In this document: piece after piece, positions 1 through 10,180 of the stretch
How positions within the stretch are numbered: position 1 is the first letter of the stretch
Layout: the number at the start of each line of letters is the position of its first letter
Assembly (NCBI RefSeq): GCF_018873765.1
Contig: NC_057920.1
Coordinates: 16,009,307 to 16,073,306, forward strand
Direction of reading: 5' to 3'
DNA from: Telopea speciosissima
Lineage: Eukaryota > Streptophyta > Magnoliopsida > Proteales > Proteaceae
DNA: 64,000 nt
Made by a program: the position numbers and the translations under genes
The notes under the pieces: model-generated
The model's input: only the letters and a program-made list of their open reading frames with translations
The model's database searches: none
What the model was told of the DNA's origin: nothing

Positions 1-2973
1 ATGACCATTCAAGATGCTGTTACGTACCTGGGTTGAGTCGATTCTATTCAATATATCCATGTTCCATGACCCTTCATTGGTAATCACTTCATTAACTCTA
101 ACCGCCAAATCCAGATTTAACGCACCATCCACAAAATCCATGAGTGCACCCCACCCCAACCAGTTATCCAACCAAAACCGAATTTCACCCTTACCTAGAA
201 GCCATTGCGAGTTTCTGAGAAGAAATTCTTTGTACTGCAGCGCCCTCCTCCACGACACCGTCCCTGTCTTTTTCACAACTGCTAGTGCCATGTGCTCGTT
301 CTTAAGATACTTCCCTTGAAATAAAGAGCACCAAAGAGACTCACTGGACATAATTCTCCACAGCCCTTTCAACCTCAGTGCCTTTCCCACCTCACAAAAA
401 TTACGGACCGCTAGGCCGCCCTCTGAGAGAGGCTTACACACCCTATCCCAACTGACCCAGTGGTGTTGTTTCCCCATTCCGAAGAACCCCATAAAAAATC
501 AGCACATATTCCATTCACTTTTCTCACCATCGATTTTGGCAGTTCCAAGGTGGACATGATGTGTATCGGCATGGACGCCAATACGTGTCTTAGTAACACC
601 ACCCTTCCCCCTGAAGAGAGAATCTTACCTTGCCAACCAGCCACTCTAGATCGCAGTTTGGCCAAAAAACCATCGAAGTAACTCACCCGCATAGAGGGGT
701 GCTCCCAGGTAGGTGATAGGCAGCCTTTTCCTAGGAAATCCTGTAACCATCTCCACCACTCGACTTCTGTGTGCCGAAACTTTCTCACTCAACACAAAGC
801 AGCTTTTAGCTTTATTCACAAGTTGTCCTGAAACCCCTTCATACCTGTTTATGAAACCACATATTTGCTTCAGGGACGATTTCAGGGCTTTTGAAAAAAT
901 AATTGTGTCATCATCAAAAAGGCTGTGTGAGACACCTGGGCAACCCCTAGGCAGCCGATAGAACTCAGCTCTCCCTTCCAAGAACAAAGCCCTTAAGCCA
1001 CGACTCAGCACCTTCTCCACCAGAATAAACAGCGCTGGCGATAGTGGATCCCCCTGTCGCACCCCCCTTGAGGATTTGAAGAAACCCGTGGGAGCCCCCC
1101 CCCATCACAATAGAAACCAGCAATTCTCCACCAGTTTCTTGACCAGTCGGACCCACTCTGCTGCAAAGCCAAACTTAGACAACACTTTGAATAAAAAGTC
1201 CCACTCAAGCCTATCATACGCCTTTGCCATGTCCAACTTTAGAATCACATTCCCTCCATGGGTCCTCTTGTTAATATCTAAGGCAACCTCTTGCACTAAT
1301 GCTATGTTGTCATGAATGTTTCGGCCTTGAACAAATGCTCCTTACTCCTCCGAAATGATGCCTGGGAGGATGCCAACCAGCCTGGACATGATGACCTTAG
1401 CAATTATCTTGTATGAGAAGTTGCATAAACTGATGGGCCGGAAATCTGCCATAGTCTCAGGGCTTTCTTTTTTTGGGATCATCACCAAGTTAGCTGAGGT
1501 GTAATACCGTGGTAACACGGCCTCTGCAAAAAATTCCTTAACAGCAGCCCACACATCATTCTCAATGATATCCCAGCATGCCATGAAAAAATAACCTGTG
1601 AAGCCATCTGGACCTGGGGCACTATCCGCAGACAATTCAAACACCGCCGCTTTAACCTCCTCCAATAGCGGTGGAACCCAAAGAAGGGTGTTCTCCGCTT
1701 CCGACACAAGAGAGGGAATGTTCTGAAAAAGTTCCTCATCCAAAAGGCAGCCCTAAGTGGAAAAAGCCTTTGTAAAAAACCTTACCACCTCCACTGTGAT
1801 GTCCTCCTCTTCAGTTACCCACTCTCCATTCCCAGCCTATAATTTTGTTCACTCCAACCCTTAATCTGCGCATCCTAGCTGTGGTATGAAAGAACTTTGT
1901 GTTCCTATCCCTTCTTTCAACCAACGAACTCTAGATTTCTGATGCCAGAATATTTCCTCCTGTAACAAAACACCATTGAGCGCTTTGGAAGCCTCCTCCA
2001 ATTCTTCTCTAGTTCTTGCCGAAGGATTCTGCTCAAAATCAATCTCAACCCTACAAATCCTGTCCTCCGCTCTTCTGACATTCTGATGAATATCGCCAAA
2101 AACCATTTTATTCCAAACCTGAAGGTGCCCCCGCAGTGCTTTCAGCTTTAAGAACAAGATTTGAAGGGGCGAGCCATGAACTGGGGCTTCCCAACTCTCC
2201 CTGACACACTCCACAAATCCTGGATGAGAGATCCACATTTGTTGAAATTTGAAAGACCTGATATGATGTGTCACCTGCGTTGCACACTGTAGGAGCAGTG
2301 GCGAATGGTCCAAGCATACCCTACTCATGTGTAAAACCTTGCAGCTAGAAAAAAGATTTGCCCACTGCCCATTAAACAGGAACCGATCAAGACGAGTCAC
2401 CACTTTACCCCCACCAGATTGGTTGTTCGACCAAGTAAAGGAGTTATCGTGGAAGCCCCCATCAACTAGCCTTGCCCCGTTCACAAAATTGCCAAAATCC
2501 TCAATAGAAATAGAACAAGCTTCTCTTCCCCTGCCTTTTCAAGAGGGTCCAACACCGCATTAAAATCCCCTCCCACTGCCCAGGGGAGACTAAACTCGTG
2601 CACACTGTCCAAGAGATCGTCCCAGAGAAGTCGCCGATCCGCACATAACCTATGCACAAAAGTCAATAAGAACCTATTGGAGCCCCAATCCGTGCATTCC
2701 AGAGAAACAAACTGCACGTGCTCCGTTACCACTTTGACTTGAAGAAGATGCTTCCAAAAAACCTAGATTCTCTCTCTTATTCACTCCATTAGAGCAAACT
2801 GCTTCCATCCCTAATCTCCTCATTATTCGAGCCGCCTTCGCAAATTGGATTTTAGGTTCTGCGAGAGCCACCATATCTACCTTTTCAGTCGTAACCAGGG
2901 CCTTCAAGAGCCGCAAAGTCGGCTTATTCCCCACCCCCCTAACGTTCCAGAACAACACGTTCATTATACACAT
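1..2973 (-). pseudogene. LINE ORF2, endonuclease-reverse transcriptase, multiply frameshifted
   Basis: The reading starts at 2973 with the AP-endonuclease N-terminus (NVLFWNVRG, then the EP-containing ALAEPK). It shifts frame near 2740, continues with the GGDFNAVLDP motif near 2530, shifts again near 2490, and goes on with FTWSN, RLDRFL and DHSPLLL (endonuclease C-terminus). The reverse transcriptase follows at about 1743-650: SAPGPDGF, FRPISLCN, a stop near 1341, KLDMAKAYDRLEWDF, then RQGDPLSPALF. The catalytic box reads FDDDTIIF, where FADD or YADD is normal. The remainder (about 640-1) keeps the pattern RFWLDNWLG of the zf-RVT region. Upstream of 1105 the frame is disturbed around a C-rich run at 1096-1103. 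No functional product is expected. Confidence 0.9.
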
Positions 2974-4531
2974 GACGTGGGGGAGGGTTCGGTCTCATGG
3001 ACCGCGTCAGCATTCTTTGACTCGTACTAGGACCCTGACAAGTCCTATTCTCTTCCTTGGTTGTCGCCTCCACATCAGGCTGAGAACCCCTCTCTTCTTG
3101 TAATCGCACCAAAAAAGCCCTGTAAGAATCATCAATCCTTTTCCGGCATTCGCGAAGGTCCTCCAGTGATGCAAACCCATTTTGATGCTTTGTACTGTCA
3201 ACTATTCTTGAATCATCCTTCGTGAAACGACCCTTCATTCTAGCTAACCACTCTGCTCTATGCCCTTCAAAACTGCTAGGGCATTGCCGTACACTGACCC
3301 TAGCCGTCATATCCAAAATCTCCTCCGTAGCCTTCTCACCCCCACCCACCTTGTCAACATCTGTAAGGGCATCATGTGGCGATAAACTTGCATCACTGCT
3401 ACATACCTCTCGGCCTACTCCCCAAGGCACCAACTACATACGAGTTGTATCACGGACCTCTTCACCCCCCTCCTTCTGCAGATCACCCAACGCATTAAAG
3501 CCTCCCTCTACCATATCTCCCCCTTCCTCAGTATCTATCCCAGCCTCACAAGCAGGGACGTTAACCATCTGCACCAAGCTATCCGCAACCCCAACCTCCT
3601 TCGAACCATGCCCAGCAACAAGCACCTCTCCCGTATTCTCACAAACAGGGCCGATAACCAACTGCACCAAGTTATCCGCATCCACTACCTCATTCGAACC
3701 ATGGCCAGCATCATTCACCTCTCCTGGACGCTGCGCAGCAGCCATCCTTCCCCCTGGCAGAGACTCCCTTGCACATTTACGACAAAACTCCATCGCATGC
3801 CCCAATTTTCCACACTCCATGTAGTAAGACAGCAAGTGCTCAAACTTCACTCTTTGGAAGATACCTGAAGCCCCACACCCAATCCAAATGTGCTCTAACA
3901 GCTTGGCATGAAGGTCTATCTCCACGCACGCCCTTGCCTCAACCATTCTCGTGCACCCCGACGTAGCCCCATCCACCTTCAACACCTTCCCCACAGCCCC
4001 TGCCACCGAAAGAAAGAAATTCCCATGATATAGATTGACAGGCAAGTTTGGGAACGAAACCCACACCGGCACCACCGGAGACTCCAACCCAGCCTTGAAC
4101 GAACGTGTCCACTTGAAAAACCGAATTGGGAACCCTTTGATCACCATCAAGTCTTTTAGCCATACCCTCACATAATCCGCATGACCTACAAACCGTAGTA
4201 GAACATGCCTTGCATCAAGAGATGAAACCACCACATCCACCAACAGATGCAAACCTGATTGAATTGAGCGGTTCAAGTTGAACAACAACGGCCTGCCGTA
4301 TGAGCACTTCGCCACCAAAGCTAAGGCGAATGGCTCCTCAGATCTTGCAATGTCTTCTTCAGAAAAAAATACAGCCAGAGTTCCCTTGTGCATGGATGGC
4401 TTGCGAACTGCAATAGATGGAGGATTAGACAAACCACTACACACCACTGAAGCAAAAGACCTTGCCTGAGATACCTTCGGCACCGCGCCGTCCGAAGGGT
4501 GAGCCCCCCAGGCAGTGGGAGGCTCAGCCAT
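2939..4531 (-). pseudogene. LINE ORF1, Gag-like zinc-knuckle protein with one internal stop
   Basis: One frame runs from the ATG at 4531 to 2939, interrupted only by a TAG at 3434-3436. The first 365 codons contain a DUF4283-like domain (roughly residues 50-200) followed by a zf-CCHC_4-like knuckle near residue 235. The visible knuckle is Y-x2-C-x4-H-x4-C, so the expected first cysteine is tyrosine. In plant LINEs this protein binds element RNA and forms the ribonucleoprotein with ORF2. The part after the stop (3433-2939) is charged and low in recognisable domains. The single stop and the knuckle change suggest fairly recent loss of function. A suppressed stop is possible but not supported by anything else here. 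Confidence 0.85.
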
Positions 4532-4833
4532 GAAACCATAGCCAAGATGGTGCTAACGTGCTCCTGCAGAGCGATCGAAAATCTTACGTGCTAACGTGCA
4601 CCGTAACTGACAATGATGTGATTTTAACTTAAAAACCATTTATTGAATTGGGTTTTCCAACTTTTTTTCCAACTTTTCCTATGCTGTAATCGTGAGAAGG
4701 AATTTGCATGCTACCACTAATTATTAGTCTAAAAAAGTATCAATTTATGTGGGTTTCATATTTTTAAAATATATTCTACCAAAAAATATATCTTTAAAAT
4801 AGATAATAAAAAAAAACGTTGATTGGTCGTAGG

Positions 4834-4988
4834 GGTCCCATACGAATCGTTATCCCCTCCAATTCCTCCAATTCCTCACATGGGGGGTGAAAATGACCAC
4901 CCTACCCCCTGCCCGAAAACACTACCCAAGGTGGGGTCCACTCCCCCCTATTAGAGGAATTGGAGGGGATAATTATTTGGTCCCATAC
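4834..4988. mobile_element. Foldback MITE, 135 bp, with 10-bp target-site duplication
   Basis: A 10-bp direct repeat, GGTCCCATAC, lies at 4834-4843 and 4979-4988. Between them the ends are inverted repeats: the left end contains TTATCCCCTCCAATTCCTC and the right end its complement (GAGGAATTGGAGGGGATAA). No coding sequence lies inside. A 9-11-bp duplication is typical of Mutator-like elements, so a non-autonomous MULE-type MITE is the best guess, though the arms are short. Confidence 0.72.
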
Positions 4989-5067
4989 ATTGCCTCCTAA
5001 AAATGATTGCCTCATTCCTTACAAAATGAAAAATCCTCTTGGTCGATGTTCTTACTATTTTTATTTA

Positions 5068-5252
5068 GGGAAAAAGATCTCTGTCCGGGAGTGCTGGCAT
5101 AGGGAGTGTGGCGTATGCCAGCATTCCCATGAGTCTATCTCTCTCTTCCCCATGTGAAAAGACACCTCTACCCCCTTGTTTTAAGGAGGAGAGAGACAGA
5201 CACATGGGAGTGCTGGCGTAGGCCACACTCCCGTACAGAAAACTGCTTCCCT
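5068..5252. mobile_element. Foldback MITE, about 185 bp
   Basis: The two ends are imperfect inverted repeats about 70 bases long. The left arm starts GGGAAAAAGATCTCTGTCCG and the right arm, complemented, starts GGGAAGCAGTTTTCTGTACG. Each arm also contains GGGAGTG next to a TGCCAGCA/TGCTGGC pair, so smaller hairpins can form inside each arm. The centre is an AC- and T-rich spacer. There is no ORF, and target duplications are not clear. Confidence 0.65.
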
Positions 5253-5259
5253 TTTATTT

Positions 5260-5687
5260 ATTAAAATAAGATAAATGTTTTCTTTCACCCGTAGGGGAGG
5301 AAGAATTCCTTCATCCTCTTTTTTAGGATTAAATCAGATTCATTAAATCTATCGAAAAACTTATCTAAATATACATACAAAAATAATATAGATATGATTT
5401 ATTTTTATCATACCTTTATCTAAACATACAGTACAACTCAATTATACAAATTCAAATCTAAATACCAATCGTATTTGAGCAGGATTATATTGAAATACAT
5501 GGAAACTTGAAATGAGATTGAGCTTGTTGTGAGAGGGATGATTTGTTTCCGGAAAAGAAATCAAAATTGTAGTCAAAGAGGGAGGTTGTTGTTGGAGGGG
5601 AATATTGTCGGAGTAGGTGTTGTTCTTCTTCTTCTCTCTCTTACATATCGTTCATTCTGTCTGTTTTTCTTCTTCTCTGCAAGTCTC

Positions 5688-5724
<37 letters not shown>

Positions 5725-6500
5725 CTGGAGAGGTAGAGATCATTGTTGGGAAGGATATTGAAGAAGTTGTTATTACCCTCTCTCTCCCCCCACCCTCTCC
5801 ATCTTTGCAACTTTAGATCTTAACTTTTGTTACCAACATCCACATAATCTACCCATTAGATTTGGATTAGATATGCTTCTACTTAATACCACCAAACAGA
5901 TCCCTGTTTTGTTTCCATGTTCTCCCTAATCTATCGAGTTGCCCATCATATATATACCAGAAAAAAGAGAAATTCTATTTATTTATTGCTGCCAAAATTT
6001 TCTTAAATTAGAGCCTTAATTATTCTTTGATCTCTTAAATGTTTGCAATCCAAGTGCTATGAATGCATCTATATTCTATGGTGTAGGTGTGTCTCTTGGA
6101 TCAATGGATTAGATTAAAAGATTTCAATCCAAGTGTTATGAATGAGCCTATATTAAATGGATATGTCTCTTTGAAGATACATGTCCCTTGAATATGTCTC
6201 TTTGAAGATACACGTTCCTTAACCAAAAAATTAAGTTAACATTGAACCAAAGAATGATCCAAAACCACCAAAAAATCAGGCCAACATTGAACCAAAGAAT
6301 GATGCAAAACCGTCCACACAATTATTGAAAAAATTCCAACACAAACTGCAAGATGAAGGAATTAAAGAGCATTTTAATCCTAACCTCTTGCTTTTTGTGG
6401 CAGGGTTGGCATAGGAAATAGGAATGAAAATAAATCTCAAACCGTAAAACCGAACGTGACATTCAATCTGGCACGAGGAATGTCCCAGAAGAAGTAAAGA
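5260..6500. other. Noncoding AT-rich DNA with a (CT)n microsatellite
   Basis: No gene is recognised. A CT microsatellite lies at about 5690-5722. A short motif, ATCCAAGTG(C/T)TATGAATG, occurs at about 6049 and 6125, followed by local direct repeats at about 6165-6320 (for example TTGAACCAAAGAATGATCCAAA), which indicates small-scale duplication. The 95-codon ORF over 5529-5816 is created by the CT run and is not credible. Confidence 0.5.
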
Positions 6501-6509
6501 TCACGACAA

Positions 6510-6720
6510 CCACGTCAGCGGAAGACACAACCGAACGAACAACGAAGGACATCCAATGACGTCGAAGCTTCGTATCACTACCTCGCTTCCCATTGGTTAG
6601 TATTCGTCAATTGTCCATGTCAGCATGCCTTATTGGTTAGTTTTCGTCAATTGTCCATGTCAGCATGCCTTATTGGTTAGTTTTCGTCAATTGTCCATGT
6701 CAGCATGCCTTTTTATATAG
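6510..6720 (+). promoter_or_regulatory. Promoter of the TIN1-like gene: CCAAT, CCACGTCA and 40-bp triplicate, TATA box
   Basis: CCACGTCA, an ACGT core of the kind bound by plant bZIP unfolded-protein-response factors, lies at 6510-6517. CCAATGACGTC lies at 6553-6563. A 40-bp unit is then repeated three times without gaps: 6592-6631, 6632-6671 and 6672-6711. Each unit carries ATTGG (inverted CCAAT) and ATTGTCCATGTCAGC (6610-6624, 6650-6664, 6690-6704), which resembles the ER-stress elements ERSE-II and P-UPRE with an ATGT core in place of ACGT. TATATA at 6714-6719 fits a transcription start near 6745, about 100 bases before the ATG. Confidence 0.62.
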
Positions 6721-6847
6721 CTTGTTTCCCATCATTCCTACCGACCCACGTTCTCATCTTCAACCCTAAAAACAATTCATTTGTGGGTTCTCCTTTCTTC
6801 CTTTGATTATTTCTTCGAATTCGATTCAACAATCCATCCAGTCTTTC

Positions 6848-8326
6848 ATGGCTATTCGATCCCCATTTTTAGCAGAAACCGCAATTCTCATCGTACTACT
6901 CTCAACACTCGGATCAACCGATGCTCTCAGAAGTTTCGCAGGAAGTCCGAAGGCGATTTCTGTAAGAAATTTCACACCATATCTTCTTATCTTGACCATA
7001 AGATCAATTTCTTCTTCTTGTTGTAAAAATATCGATTTTTGTGTGTGCAGGATCTACGGGATGCGACCGTTAAGGCATTAGGACTTCAAGCCAACGACTT
7101 GAAGATTTCTGGTTTCGATCTCAGCGATGCGTTGGTTGGGCATTCTGTAGCTTACGAGTTTGATATTGAGATAGACAAGAAGGTTCTTCCTTTTAAGCTT
7201 CTCGAGGACGTCAATCGATGGGAGTACGTGGATTTGCCCATCTTTCGTACCGAAGAAGGATCTACGGTATCTGGTGACCGTAGCAGCTTGGTCGAGAGTC
7301 GGCGGAAATCGGACGATCCTGTGTCGCCGGTTCTCGCTCCCTTTCAGCTTTCCGGACCCATGGAAATCTGGATTCAGGACGCCAAAGATATGAGGCTTTC
7401 CTTGCCGGTTTGTTCTCAATCTCTTCTTGCCCTGAATTTCAAATCCTTTGACGTTCTCGTTCTTGATTTCTAATTTTCGTCTTTTTCCTTTTTTCCTGCA
7501 GCATGATGTCGATGCCGGCGTGTTGAAGAAGGTGGTCTTAGCAGATGGCGCAGTGGTGTCAGTTAAGGGCGCCAGGTCCGTAAGCTTGCGCCACCCTCTC
7601 GACCTCCCACTTCCACTGAACCAATCTCAGGGGAATTTCGCGTCTGGTCTGCTAACCCTTGCCGATCATCTCCGCCACACCTCGCGCACGCAGGAGGCAC
7701 AGCCTCTGTCACTCCGCATAGTGGGGCCGACATCCCTCACCTCATCGCCCTTTTCTTCTGATAGCAAGCTGAAGCTCAAGCGTCTGGCCCCGGGCCTGGT
7801 GGAGCTGTCCTCACCGTCGAGAACCAAAGGGATCGAAGCCATCTCCACCGTCGACGGAGGAGAAGCAGGCGAGCCAACAACACTCCTCACACCCGATCGA
7901 TTCACCACAATGTGGCCTCTGGCGTCCATCAATGGGTCGAATCCCAACCTGCAAGGATTTGAGGCGCTGCTTCTCTCTGTACTGGGTGAGAAAGCTAACG
8001 AGAAAGGATCGTTCAGGTTGTTGAAGGCGGAGGTTTCTGCCCAGACTTTTGTAAAGTTTGGCTTTGGGGTAGAGAAGGGTCTGAAGGAAGGCGGAGAAGA
8101 AGTTAACTGGGAAGCTTTCCCTGAATGGCGAACGAGGCCAGAGTCAGTGAAGATGCACTTTGAGGTGTTGGCTAAGGTGGATGGGGAGAAGGTTGTGCCT
8201 GAGAGGGTGGTGCCAGTTAAACCCGTTGAATTCGAAGATTCCATTGCTACTCACGTGCTTGGAGGGAACGTCACCATGTCCAGGGTTCCTGTCGCTCATC
8301 TTCCTCCTGATCCCTTCACATTATGA
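6848..8326 (+). CDS. TIN1: TUNICAMYCIN INDUCED 1-like secretory protein, three exons, 431 aa
   Basis: Exons are 6848-6961, 7051-7407 and 7502-8326; both introns start GT, end AG and are phase 0. The product is 431 aa. Residues 1-26 form a hydrophobic signal peptide (core ETAILIVLLSTLGSTDA), and there is no other membrane segment and no KDEL-type tail. Conserved-looking blocks include SVAYEFDIEIDKKVLPFKLL, LPIFRTEE, GPMEIWIQDAKDMRLSLP, DADAGVLKK-like DVDAGVLKK, SLRIVGPTSLT and TTMWPLASINGSN, and the C-terminus ends PPDPFTL. NQS, NGS and NVT are possible N-glycosylation sites. The match to the plant-specific TIN1 family, which is induced by ER stress and affects the pollen surface in Arabidopsis, is from memory of the family. 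Its biochemical role is unknown. The start is the first ATG after the TATA box that is followed by a signal peptide. Confidence 0.82.
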
Positions 8327-8329
8327 ATG

Positions 8330-10180
8330 CGTATCTATTGAGGTTCAGAGAAGTGTAAAGATAAGTCAAACATTCTTCCTTAAATCTTTTGGTGGTTGGT
8401 GCAATTGCCAACTTCTAATCGCTAATTTATGGATGTATAGCAAGACAGAAAGAAGTTCTATCCAATACAATTGTAGAATAGAAAGGTCACTGAGTTGTAA
8501 TGTGGGAAATTTATTGAAATCCTACCCTAATTTCACTTGCAAGTTGCAATGTGTATTTACCCCTGTGCAAACTACCCTTCATTTTGTATGTATGGTTATT
8601 ACCCTTGATTCTTGTACCAACAAAGCCTTCCAGATGTTTGTCAATGACGAGTTTCAAACAAATTTCCTTTGCTAACAAGTTACAGTTTTGTTTGCTTTGC
8701 TTTTGATGAGAATGTTCTTGTTGAGGTCCAAGTCTATGTGATGTTGAAAACTTGCTTGGAGGCTCGAGCTTGATTGGTAAGAACTTTAACTGTTTTCTGG
8801 TAGACACTTTATATCGGTCTTCATTTACCAATTGAATCGTGCCAAAGCAGACTTATAACCAGTTGATAAGATCATTAGTTTTGAGAAACTTGCATATTTT
8901 GATTTGATTATGCATGCTTGTTTTAACATGTAAGGAAGGACTCTTTATGAGGGTCACATATAAATTTCAATTTCAAGAACATTATGGGGATTGGTTCTGA
9001 TGGCGTCTTTTAGCTTTCTGGACGAAGTAGAAGCTTTGATGGTTGTACCAGCCTGATCTTTTGGTCTAACATTTTTGCTATGGAGAATGTGGATGTAGTT
9101 ATGTGAAACCACAACGGGCAGTTTTGGCACTGAGGATGATCTCTAGGCCAGTAAATATAAGGCCCATGTGATTCGAAGTGAATTGAATTGACTGAAAGAG
9201 GAAAATGGAACTTTTCAATGAGATCTTTGTTTAGAAGTACCGTGGGAAATTTTTTTATTTTACTTTGTGTTTGGTTACTCATTGCACTTCTACTCAACCA
9301 AACCCTCAGGAAATGAACTTTAAAAGAGGAGTTCCTTCGATGCCTGTTTATTATTATACCTGTGCATTATTGCCTCAAAAAGGCCATTAAGCTACTCTAT
9401 GTTACATGAATTTAATGTTAAGTACTAGTTTGTTTGGGAATGTGTATCAATACATGGATGGTTGAACCTCTAATTTGGTTCTGTCCAAAAACAAGTTGTA
9501 GTTCCTGTAAAATAATTGAAAACAATTAGAAATGGAAAGAAATTAAGGACCAATAGGAAAGGCATTATTATTATTAAAAAAAAAAAAGAACGAAGCTTTG
9601 GAGAAGAAGCATAATGAGCCAATAGATGAGTATGAATGAGCTCCAGCCTATCAGCATGAATGAAAAATAAAAGATTAGCCGAGTCTGATGTCTGATATCT
9701 GGCATTACGAGGAGAATACTCCAAGAGTTCTGTCCATGTTTACTTAGTATTCTGATGGCTTCTTGCAATCATTAATGCAGCAGACCACTTGAATGGCAAA
9801 ACTCAAAGCCAAAAGTACGCCATATCTCACTGCCTCTGATTCAGCCTGAAGTCTGATGACAAAATGAAGCATCACATGTAATGCATATACTTGAGGTATT
9901 CTAGTTATGGTCTTGAAGTAATTTCAGCATATATTTTAATATGTAACATTCTCATATATATTATGTTGAATTATATATAGAATTCCATGTAGTGCAATGA
10001 CAAAGACTTAATATATGGTGTATCCCTTTCCTGCAACAAATATATCCGTTAACTTGCCTCAAGTTTTAGGCTTCAAGTGTAGTTCACATATGATATGAAA
10101 ATATTGTTACAAGTAAATGTCCATAAACTTCAATGATGTCATTTTCTTTTCTTGTAATTTTCATCTTCTTCTTCTTCTTT
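8330..10180. other. 3' flank of the TIN1-like gene and noncoding DNA
   Basis: The first few hundred bases are the likely 3' UTR; no polyadenylation signal stands out enough to place the end. The rest is AT-rich, with short ORFs only and no recognised domain, repeat or RNA gene. Confidence 0.45.

Larger units (their letters stand above)
1..4550 (-). mobile_element. L1-type (non-LTR) LINE retrotransposon, decayed, 3' end outside window
   Basis: Reading the minus strand from about 4550 down to 1 gives the plant L1 order: ORF1 (nucleic-acid-binding, zinc knuckle), then ORF2 with AP endonuclease, reverse transcriptase and a C-terminal zf-RVT-like region. ORF2 begins at 2973, 35 nt inside the end of ORF1 (2939), in a different frame, as in other plant LINEs. 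Several frameshifts and stops break ORF2, and ORF1 carries one stop, so the copy is inactive. The 3' UTR and poly(A) tail lie left of base 1. The 5' boundary is not sharp; coding starts at 4531 and I see no target-site duplication. Confidence 0.93.

Noticed and set aside
5529-5816. 95-codon ORF with a serine-leucine run
   Set aside because: The frame exists because of a CT microsatellite; no domain and no splice or start context.
7666-8244. 192-codon minus-strand ORF
   Set aside because: It is antisense to exon 3 of the TIN1-like gene, whose sense frame has a signal peptide, spliced exons and family motifs.
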